Shown here piece by piece: positions 57,019 to 64,000 of a stretch of 64,000 bases of DNA (position 1 is the stretch's first letter; each line of letters opens with the position of its first letter). Location of the stretch: contig JALGAS010000001.1 in the NCBI GenBank assembly GCA_023078685.1, positions 7,688,001 through 7,752,000 on the forward strand. Reading direction: 5' to 3'. The notes under the pieces were generated by a model. That model was given only the letters and a program-made list of their open reading frames with translations, was not told the origin of the DNA and searched no databases. The position numbers and the translations under genes were made by a program. This DNA is from Neopestalotiopsis rosae (taxonomy: Eukaryota > Ascomycota > Sordariomycetes > Amphisphaeriales > Sporocadaceae).

Positions 57019-57083
57019 TTGATCTCTGGACGAGATAATAAAGTATCACGGGTGAAGCTTGAGTTTATGTGTATTGTGATCAA
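57019..57083 (-). repeat. Leader segment of copy 1, tandemly duplicated (second unit at 56929-57000)
   Basis: The stretch around GTATCACGGGTGAAGCTTGAGTTT (57043 onward, plus strand) recurs as GTATCGCGGGGAAAGCTTGAGTTT from 56951, about 92 bases away. The other family copies have one unit. This explains why the copy 1 TATA box is about 305 bases from the ATG instead of about 205. Confidence 0.75.
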
Positions 57084-57200
57084 TTGTAAGGATCACTGGA
57101 TGGTTTGTGTATGATAAAAAAGAAAAGAAGGAAAGGTTCGAAAAGTCGGGGGAAGGCCGGATATTTATATCTAGGTAATATGTGTTTGCTACGATATTGA
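57045..57200 (-). promoter_or_regulatory. Conserved family promoter of copy 1
   Basis: On the minus strand, in order: GTAGCAAACACATATT, GATATAAATATC (TATA at 57162-57169), GGCCTTCCCCC, TTTTCGAACC (57135-57142) and AGCTTCACCCGTGATA. The same ordered elements occur before copies 2, 3 and 4. Similarity extends at least 150 bases further upstream, where this copy best resembles copy 4. Confidence 0.75.
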
Positions 57201-58361
57201 AGACGGTTAGTCCGAAGGCTTTAGGGAACAGCGATATTTTTTGGAGTTTGAATGTTTGCGGATGGTGTCATATTCTGGGGCTAGTTGATGTACTGAGTCA
57301 TTGAGGCAAACAAATCGTAATCAGTCATAGTTTGTTTGTCAGTCCTTCGCGGAAGTCGTCTAGAAACGAATGTTCCTATGCATATCTATGAGGGCAGTGC
57401 ACAAAATCTGCCAACGGTCGTCACGTAGAATTACAGAAATGATTCGTACATGGCTAGAAGATCATGTAGACTATGCCTGCTGAGCAATACATGAGGGCTT
57501 CTAGATGTATCTTGCTGCAGAGCCTAACTCAACAAAGATAATGGAAGTAAATAAGACAAGAACTTATATCACGGGTAAAAGAACCGCGAGACTTGTATCT
57601 CTGCGGTGATATTCTGTCCACTATCGCATCATCCTCCAGCGCTATGCCTTCTGTAAGCATAGCTTGATGGCTGTGATATGAGGTTGTAAACAAACATGAT
57701 TTAATGATATTCGACACCAAAGCATAGACTTTTTCTTAGAACAAGAAGGTCTGGAGAAAAAAAGATAAAATAAGAAGAAAATTCCCCTGACATAGCACGT
57801 TTATTGAATATTTTCATGATGAGGCCAAAATCACATGCGTAGAATATCCATTCATGTTCTGTGGGCGTGGGCTTCAGAGCGTTGATGAGCTCGCCCCAGT
57901 TTTGCATTTCACATCCCCTGCACTACCTGAGGATTAATCGAGGCGGCATAAGACATCTCGTTTTCCCCCTTGACCTCCGCATCTGGGGCAAGACTTCTCC
58001 ATCCTCCAAGTCAATCATTCCTCTTTAATACAGGTCCAACCCCCCACACTGCAGTCTGATAGGCCCAATCCATCGACATCAGTCCCTTGTCGGAACCCAA
58101 AAGCTGCCATGTTTAAGTCAGCCAAGTACAAGTACAAGTGGCAAGTAATGGCAATATAACGTACCTTTGGCCCCTAGCTCTTTCAGGCGTTCACACAAGC
58201 AAATCTGCACTCGAGCGGTTGATCATGAGATCAATGTTTTGTGTTGCCCTGAAAACTTTGAGTTAGCGGCTGTCACTTTCATTGATCCCATAATATACAA
58301 CAACCTTCTACATACCTTAGAGCAGCAGAATGCGCGTCGAATCCACCGCTACAACAACAAC
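57201..58361. other. Between copies 1 and 2
   Basis: Contains the extended conserved upstream sequence of copy 1 (57200-57350) and, at 58100-58360, the old exon 3 and 3' flank of copy 2. A minus-strand frame at 57701..57907 begins MQNWGELINALKPTPTEHEW; it lies just beyond the 3' flank of copy 2, has an ATG but no other support. Confidence 0.4.
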
Positions 58362-58924
58362 CTAGAGTCCGAAATCGCGAGCTACACGCGCAGCGATGTA
58401 AGCTCGGATTTCATTCTCTGCAAGTTTCGACTCAGTGGTTTGCCCGTTTGCGAGTTTGACCTGTGAAGAGTCGCCCTCTGGGGTAGTGACCTCTGCGACA
58501 TGAGCCTCTAAGTTATTGGCTTCTGTGTCTTCGTCCTCGGAGGTGTTGTACCGGCTTCGAAAGAACACGGGACCACAGCAAAGCCAGTTCGTAAACATGA
58601 CTGCGAGCAAGAGAACGCTGCAGCAGAGCAGAAGGAGAGCGCAGGCGATCCACACGGGAGCCAGCTCAGCCATGAGAGGGTCGCTTACGTACTCCTCATG
58701 CATGGTTCCGTTGTCAATGACGTAGATCCAATCTCCTCTGCGTGCAATGCTGTAAGATTTGTTAGTACTAAAACTATTGTGTGGAGCAGAGAGACAACTG
58801 ACCTAGTAGTCGTGGTGTTGAGCTGGAACGATGTGTCCATGTTGCGAGTCTCTCCAATGGCTCGGCTCGAGACCAGAGTGAGAAGACCGAGACCAGTGAC
58901 GATTGTGCTGGCAATTGAGAACAT
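58362..58924 (-). CDS. Family copy 2: small type I membrane protein with altered tail
   Basis: Exons 58803..58924 and 58362..58749 with a 53-base intron in the family position and phase; 169 residues. Signal peptide (MFSIASTIVTGLGLLTLVSSRA), ectodomain with DNGTMHEEY, membrane helix (VWIACALLLLCCSVLLLAVMF) and the Cys-Gly motif TNWLCCGPVFFRSRY agree with copy 4. The tail lacks the VDLDAT box. Instead it runs as a longer acidic/polar sequence (EDTEANNLEAHVAEVTTPEG onward) to a TAG at 58362. Downstream in the same frame is a remnant VAVDSTR followed by the ancestral donor (AAG|GTATGT) and a recognisable old exon 3, now untranslated. So the tail is new or the copy is decaying. Confidence 0.72.
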
Positions 58925-59007
58925 GTTGATCGAGCTTCTGTGATGTGAAAGTGACGAGTTCAAACTAGATGTCTAATAGGGATATTCTCAAGACGAGACG
59001 ATCAAGT

Positions 59008-59166
59008 ATCACAGGTGAAGCTCAAAAGTGTGTGTAAAGTGATCAATTAGTGTAATCACTTGAAGGTTTCGTAATGGACAGAAAATAATAGAAGGGAAGG
59101 TTCGAAAAAGTCTAGGGGGAAGGCTAGATATTTATACCTAAGAAAATAATTGAATGTTTGCTACAT
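59008..59166 (-). promoter_or_regulatory. Conserved family promoter of copy 2
   Basis: Minus strand: TGTAGCAAACA, GGTATAAATATCTAGCC (TATA 59129-59136), CTTCCCCC, TTTTTCGAACC (59099-59106), TTGATCA and GAGCTTCACCTGTGATA. The TATA box is 205 bases from the ATG at 58924. Confidence 0.75.
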
Positions 59167-60268
59167 TCCCCGATTTGCTGCCTGTTGTCCAGGCTGTAGA
59201 TAGAATCATCTGGTGGTTGGGGGATAGTGTGGGGGGTTCAATGACTAATGCGACAAACGTATTTGTCAAATCGTATCATTTTGACGTTTGTATCAGATGT
59301 GTCGTTCTGAAATATCTACGAAGAAAATGGATGTGTTGTCATTAATAGACTGGGAAAGCGTCAATGTCCCTGTTGACTTGTCTGGCCTATGCCTTCTTGC
59401 CGTTTGCATTCCCATCTACCTGGCGTTGTACATGAGACACTTCTTGGGTTCTACTATGGGTTGCTGGGAGAATATAGCCAGTTTAAGGCTATTGTTGCTG
59501 GGTCTACTACATATGGAGTCTTGGATGGTGGAAAGAGTTGCCACCAACTGCCTGGCGATATAAGAGACGAAGTGATCATCTCGAAGTGAACCACAAGCTC
59601 CCGTGCAGGGTATTCGCCGAAGTTGTGTCTGATTTGTTCTCCATCTTTTACTCAGGCTCCTCATCTGGAAAAGAAAATAAGAGAAGAAAAAACAGATCAA
59701 GCCGTAGTTGATATAATGGTCTATTTGACAGTTTACCTCGCGGACGTGCCCAGAGTCATATCGATTGATTGCTGTAACAGTCGTAGAGATTTGCTCACAA
59801 AGATAGTCATCGAGACAGTCATAGGGACAGACAAACTGGTAATTATAGAAGTTATATCATTATTCGTGTCGTTCTGGTAGACACTATAGGAATTATAATA
59901 GTTAAGATAGGAGTCAAAGCAGCAATCAGATAAATACCTAGCTATAGCAGTAGTCAGATAGGCAATCAGAGGAGACGTCAGAGAAACAATCGCGGACTTT
60001 GTGTAGTCATAATAGATCTAGTAACTTGTCATAGAACGGCTCGTTTGCAATTTGTGATTCATGGGCCATGTTGTTATAAACCATGACTATTGCTAGGTGA
60101 TTGATGTTCCTGGTCAAACAAACATCATCGTATCATAAATACATTGAACCCCGGAACAAATCTCCTTCAAATGTTCCCGACCATTTACCCACACAACAAC
60201 CAACATCTTCCTCTCACTATAAAGGAGAATGAGATGGTGATGCTCTGCGGGGGAGCAATCCTCCTCAT
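59167..60268. other. Between copy 2 promoter and remnant promoter
   Basis: A plus-strand frame from about 59329 to 59563 has a hydrophobic stretch and then TMGCWENIAS, faintly like the helix and WEN motif of copy 1; another overlapping frame reads QFKAIVAGSTTYGVLDGGK. Neither is supported. Repetitive GATAGTCAT/AGACAG-like short motifs occur near 59790-60010. Confidence 0.35.
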
Positions 60269-60343
60269 GTCGCAAACTTTCTTTCCCTGAGTATAAGCAT
60301 CTGGCGCTTGTCTCAAAGATTCAACCCTTCTTTCTTATTTCTC
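60269..60343 (+). promoter_or_regulatory. Remnant family promoter without a gene
   Basis: GTCGCAAACT, then GAGTATAAGCATCTGGC and AAGATTCAACCCTTCTTTC match, in order and spacing, the GTAGCAAACA / GATATAAATATCTGGC / TTTCGAACCTTTC elements of copies 3 and 4. No family exon follows within the next 500 bases. The match is imperfect, so this is an inference. Confidence 0.45.
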
Positions 60344-60669
60344 ATGCAGAAAAGCTTCGGCGATACAGTTAATTGTTTGGACACCGAGTGTAGGTCATGA
60401 GCGCATCAATGCTAAGTACCAACTTCTCACCAAGGCAACCCCCGTTCTTCGTTCCACTCTCCCCCATAAAAAGTTCGTGACATTCTGCGCAAACGCGCGC
60501 TTACCCAACGCGGTTTGCTATAAAGAAATTGCAAACGATAACTACACTGCGAATGCCTCAACTAACTCAAGTTCCAGATAATGACACCATTTGCAAACAT
60601 CTTACATCGTGGCAGTATCTAAGAATCAATCTGGAGTTAGTCATTGTAGACTAACCGTCGTCAATGTTG

Positions 60670-60820
60670 TAGCAAACACATATTCCGTAGATATAAATAT
60701 CTGGCCTCCCCTCAGACTTTCCGAACCTTCTTTCCTTTATTTTTCAATCACCAGAAAAAAACCTCAAGTGATTCTTGTCTTCTGCTCAGAATCCATTTGA
60801 TTTTCAGCTTCACTCGTGAT
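60670..60820 (+). promoter_or_regulatory. Conserved family promoter of copy 3
   Basis: TAGCAAACACATATTCC, GATATAAATATCTGGCC (TATA 60692-60699), CTCCCCTCAGACTTTCCGAACC (in part) and AGCTTCACTCGTGATA. The TATA box is 212 bases from the ATG at 60904. Confidence 0.75.
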
Positions 60821-60903
60821 AGTCAATAGTCACATTACGACAAGCAGTCAACCACTTGCTAGTCAACAAGAACAAACTAGAAAAACCTGAAGCTTCATTC
60901 ATC

Positions 60904-61494
60904 ATGGCCCCTCTTGTCATCTTCACTTTGACCATTCTCTCACACATCGCTCAGGTCTGTGGACGAGCAAATCTTGAAAATCGGGACATGAACAACGCAA
61001 CTCTTCAACTGAACACGATGGCCGTCGGTAATTTTCCTCTCTGCCCCATTCATAAGACGCCGTATTTTGTAAACTGACAGAAACCTTAGCAACGCAACTC
61101 AGGTGGACAGCATCAAGGACAATGGCACCGACGCAGACGCACCAGTCTGGATCATTGGCTTGATCTTACTCTTTGCAGTAATTGTCATTGGATTCGCCGT
61201 CCTGTTTTGCAGATGCTTGTGTTGCGGCGTGTGCTGCGGTCTGGTGTTCTGGGATCGAAGTCTAAAAAAGACCGTTAAGGCCGAGGCACCAGTGCCCGAG
61301 GTTGTCGACTTGGATGCCACCGAAGCAGACAATCGCGCCTTTGTCAACTTCAAGGTATGTGGCGGAGATACCCTGTCATGTAGCAGTCTTACAAGAACTC
61401 TAAATGGACGTTTGCTAATCCTAAGATGTTCAAATAGAAACAAGCAGACGTCATTGAGGCTGAACGCTTGAGAAGTGCAGAAATGATTGTGTGA
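60904..61494 (+). CDS. Family copy 3: small type I membrane protein, frame uncertain at intron 1
   Basis: Homologous exons: 60904..61027, 61090..61354 and 61438..61494. Exon 1 encodes the signal peptide (MAPLVIFTLTILSHIAQVCGRA) and a short N-terminus; exon 2 the ectodomain (KDNGTDADAPVW), membrane helix (IIGLILLFAVIVIGFAVLF), a very Cys-rich motif (CRCLCCGVCCGLVFW) and EVVDLDATEADNRAFVNFK; exon 3 the end KQADVIEAERLRSAEMIV. In the other copies exon 1 ends two bases into a codon. Here it ends one base in, so joining the evident splice sites (GTC G|GTAATT to CCTTAG|C) breaks the frame. Splicing from CAG|GTCTGT (60953) to CTCAG|GTG (61103) would keep a frame but drop the N-terminal ectodomain. 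Either it is a pseudogene or it uses that route. Confidence 0.6.
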
Positions 61495-62300
61495 TGGCTC
61501 AATGGACCAGAGGTCTAAGGTAAAGTCTACAACCTCAATGCTACCACTGGAGTTCTAACTCACTCAAGTTTTAGCCCACAGCTGAAGTTGATCGGAGAAG
61601 TTGATGGCATGAACCTGTAAAGACCGAACATTGGAGGAACGTAACTGTAATGCTTGATCAATGGTAAACAGTGTGGCGAGCAGGATCTGCTCAGAATGGG
61701 AAATAGAGCACTGGGCCTGGAAGGACAAAGGTCGGGCAGGGAGACGGCGCATCTTGTGTTGGCTTGAAAAGCTCGAGGCTACACGAGTGAAGAGACATGG
61801 GACATGCGCGTGAGTTCGTCAACGCTCCAAGGTCAATGAACAAACTTGAGATACCCGTACCTATGTGATAAGGTACACATGTGATTTTGATCCAGTACAA
61901 ACTCGAGAAAAATTCATTTATTACCAACGTCTGTTTTGAGAAGCTTTTAACCTATTCACTATTTTACTCTATCAAATCGGGTCTTGCAGCAGCAAGATAC
62001 CCTTAATATCACTGAGCAGGCACTGTATGTTTGATCTCCGAGCCATAAACGCACTGCCTCCGTTACCGTGACAATACGGCTCAATGATCACATATGTCGG
62101 AAAGCAAACGAGCGTTTGTACGGAGACGAATTCCCGTGAAGAACTGACAAACAAACTATGAGTAATTACAGCTGATTGCCTTATTTGACTCACTACGTCA
62201 ACCGACCCCAGCCCCAGAAAATGGCACCATTCGCAAACACTTGAACTCCAGAAAATATCGCTATTCCGTAAAGTCTTCGGACTGACCGTCTTTAATAACG
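61495..62300. other. Between copies 3 and 4
   Basis: The first 100 bases are the conserved 3' flank of copy 3, with an intron-like segment (61519 GTAAAG ... TTCTAACTCACTCAAG). From about 62140 the sequence is the extended conserved upstream region of copy 4. No other gene supported. Confidence 0.4.
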
Positions 62301-62456
62301 TAGCAAACAAAACACAAATCCTCTGGATATAAATATCTGGCTTTTCCCAAAGACCTTTCGAACCCTTTCTTCTTCTTTTTCTTCCCCCTATCACAAAACC
62401 TTCTGATTATTTGTTCAATTGATCAAACGCTCAGAATTTTAAGCTTCACCTGTGAT
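62301..62456 (+). promoter_or_regulatory. Conserved family promoter of copy 4
   Basis: TAGCAAACA, GGATATAAATATCTGGC (TATA 62328-62335), TTTCGAACCC (62356-62365), TTGATCA and AAGCTTCACCTGTGAT (62441-62456). The TATA box is 183 bases from the ATG at 62511. Confidence 0.75.
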
Positions 62457-62510
62457 CATCAATCGTCACAAATCAAGTCCAACAGACAGAAAAAAACTGA
62501 AGCGAGCATA

Positions 62511-63113
62511 ATGTGCTCCATCGTCAACCTCTCACTTACCATTCTCAGCCTGCTCACTGTGGTCTACGCCCGAGCTCTCGGCGAGAATTGGGACACGGAC
62601 ACATCGTCTCGACGCAACATGACGACCATCAGGTAAGTTGTTATTTCATCCTACAGTTCATATTTGATAGTCTATGGACTAATTGAGCGAGCAGCTTGTC
62701 GGCAAGAGACAACATGAACTGCACCTGCCACAATGGAACCTTTCACGAGGAACCAGTGGACGACTATGACAACTTGATGCTTGAGCTAGTTCCCTTGTGG
62801 ATAATTTTGACGCTCTCCATCCCATTCATCATTGTTCTTCTCTTCGCTGTACTCTGCACCAACTGGCTGCGCTGTGGTCCCCTGTTGTACCGAAGCCGTT
62901 ACTGCATCGTCAAGGACAAAACCAAAGAGGCAGAGTCTGTAGACCTTGATGCAACGGATGCTGACCGTCGCGCGTTCGAGAACTTCAAGGTATGTAGAGC
63001 AATGCTTCCCGGGCGGCTCGTGAGTTCTCTATGAGACTTTTGCTAATTGGAATGTTTTAAAGCGGGTGAACAACATTGGCCTCCATCTCTCAAGTTCAGA
63101 GACGCTCATCTGA
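62511..63113 (+). CDS. Family copy 4: small type I membrane protein with VDLDAT box
   Basis: Exons 62511..62632, 62695..62989 and 63063..63113 with introns of 62 and 73 bases (branch ACTAAT and GCTAAT); 155 residues. Signal peptide (MCSIVNLSLTILSLLTVVYARA), ectodomain with N-x-T sites and NCTCHNGTFHEEP, membrane helix (VPLWIILTLSIPFIIVLLFAVL), Cys-Gly motif CTNWLRCGPLLYRSRYC, tail SVDLDATDADRRAFENFK and end RVNNIGLHLSSSETLI. This is the most intact copy, with consensus splice sites. Type I topology would put the glycosylated N-terminus outside and the VDLDAT box in the cytosol. Function unknown. Confidence 0.82.
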
Positions 63114-63737
63114 ATCAATCAAAGAACCAGGAGCACAAAGGTAAGGCTATACCGCTTGATCGCGCATTTCAAAATGGCTAACTCATGAATTCAAGCTTCG
63201 TGTCAACAACCAAGGGCTGGGTGGGAAGTTATCATTGATTAGCTGACTGGACCTGTAAAGACTGATTATAGGTGGACTGGACCTGTCATGAACGAAGAAT
63301 GGCTGTCAGCATGGATTGATTTTGCCCAGGATGAGTATAAGATCGAGAGATTGCACTCGATGCAGAAGCAAGGGCGTCCACAAGCCGTCATGCAGGACCT
63401 CAAAAAGTCTGAGAGGTAGCGCGAGGGACGGATTTGAGAAATGACCGCGAGCTTCTGAATGCCTGGGAGCCGATGATCAAACAGTGATACCCAATTAATA
63501 CACGTGGTTTTGACTTTTGATGAAAACTATAAATATGTTTTCTTACTAAACTCTGCTCCAGTGGCGGTCTTCAAATTTATTTCCTTCGTCGTTGAGATGA
63601 ACACTACCAGTACATGCGGAAGAATATTTGATACTAATTCTGCACGGGCTCAAATTTGAAGACCATGGAGTGGGCCACTTCTCTAGAGATTCACTTTTTC
63701 ACCGGTGCCATCTTTTAGTCTTCAAACTAGCCACGAT
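63114..63737. other. 3' flank of copy 4 with a short open frame
   Basis: An intron-like segment follows the stop (63142 GTAAGG ... GGCTAACTCATGAATTCAAG). A frame from ATG 63288 to 63419 (43 codons; NEEWLSAWIDFAQDEYKIER) looks protein-like and partly aligns, at DNA level, with the flank of copy 2. It may be an old downstream exon. The repeated GACTGGACCTGT motif occurs twice at 63244-63285. Confidence 0.35.
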
Positions 63738-64000
63738 CTATGCTACATTCTCATTACACAACTCTTCGTCGTCTTCCTTCTTCTCGCCAACTGGCAAGAG
63801 CCAGACAATACAGGTAGACAGAGCAATCATGGCGGCAGCGCATAGAAAGGGAAGACCGATCAAGTCCCCGCCAATCTCGAAGCCGCGACGAAGTGATGAG
63901 AAGAGTGCCGGTGCTCCGGCCATCAAGCCAAGCATTTCGAGTATCCCGAGCAACGAATTCATAGTCCCGAGGTGTCGATGTTCAACCATGTTGCTCAATA
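63738..64000 (-). CDS. MFS transporter, C-terminal part (5' end outside window)
   Basis: At least 86 residues, open through the right edge. HRHLGTMNSLLGILEMLGLMAGAPALFSSLRRGFEIGGD followed by LIGLPFLCAAAMIALSTCIVWLLP is the last pair of helices of a major facilitator superfamily transporter, and the polar tail GEKKEDDEELCNENVA is cytoplasmic. The substrate cannot be inferred from this piece. Confidence 0.75.
   Translation of the reverse strand, partial: LSNMVEHRHLGTMNSLLGILEMLGLMAGAPALFSSLRRGFEIGGDLIGLPFLCAAAMIALSTCIVWLLPVGEKKEDDEELCNENVA

Noticed and set aside
59288..59589. Possible fifth family coding copy between copies 2 and 3
   Set aside because: Resemblance to the helix and W-E-N motif is weak and no splice sites in the family positions are present.
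63288..63419. Independent small gene downstream of copy 4
   Set aside because: Only 43 codons, no promoter or partner exon; it may be a relic exon of the family, so it is described with the flank instead.

Overview
The window is nuclear DNA of a filamentous ascomycete (Pezizomycotina). The evidence is many introns of about 45-110 bases with GTAAGT-like donors and CTAAC/CTGAC branch sites, and gene families typical of that group: AA9 LPMOs, a GH7 cellulase, HET and 2EXR domain proteins, rhodopsin-domain membrane proteins, a Zn2Cys6 regulator and a fungal ELYS-like nucleoporin. I cannot name the species. Gene models below were spliced by hand from frame continuity, splice signals and remembered family sequence; none was checked by a search.

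Layout. 1-6.6 kb: a partial single-pass membrane protein, an AA9 LPMO, a class I methyltransferase, a possible small secreted protein, tRNA-Glu(CTC) with a 7-base intron, and an ELYS-domain protein. 7.1-11.9 kb: condensin subunit SMC4, with an unusual AT-hook repeat in its N-terminal tail. 12-15 kb: a possible 54-residue membrane protein and a serine beta-lactamase-like hydrolase. 16-20.6 kb: a divergent pair, a large protein with a GDCG box and a TM-tailed protein. 22.7-25.6 kb: a HET-domain gene broken by two in-frame TAG codons, followed by a 2EXR protein.

28.5-34.3 kb is a compact cellulose-degradation block: GH3 beta-glucosidase, AA9 LPMO and a GH7 endoglucanase-type enzyme that lacks two family loops. 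A secreted GMC (AA3-type) oxidoreductase lies at 39-41 kb and the other AA9 at 1.3-2.5 kb. Together they could supply chain cleavage, oxidative cleavage, cellobiose hydrolysis and redox partners. Between and after them are two rhodopsin-domain proteins, a DUF4267-like protein, the vacuolar SNARE Vam7, a second methyltransferase, an Old Yellow Enzyme-type reductase and a Zn2Cys6 transcription factor. About 5.4 kb (46.0-51.4 kb) holds no gene I can support.

The most unusual part is 56.2-63.2 kb. It holds four diverged copies of one small gene family (two on the minus strand, two on the plus) that I do not recognise. Each encodes a signal peptide, a short ectodomain with an N-G-T sequon, one membrane helix with a following Cys-Gly motif, and in three copies a cytoplasmic V-D-L-D-A-T-x-A-D box. 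The copies share intron positions, an intron just past the stop codon, and a long conserved promoter. A fifth promoter-like remnant has no gene behind it. One copy has a frame problem at intron 1 and another has lost its C-terminal box, so the locus looks like an actively duplicating and decaying family. The window ends in the 3' part of an MFS transporter gene.
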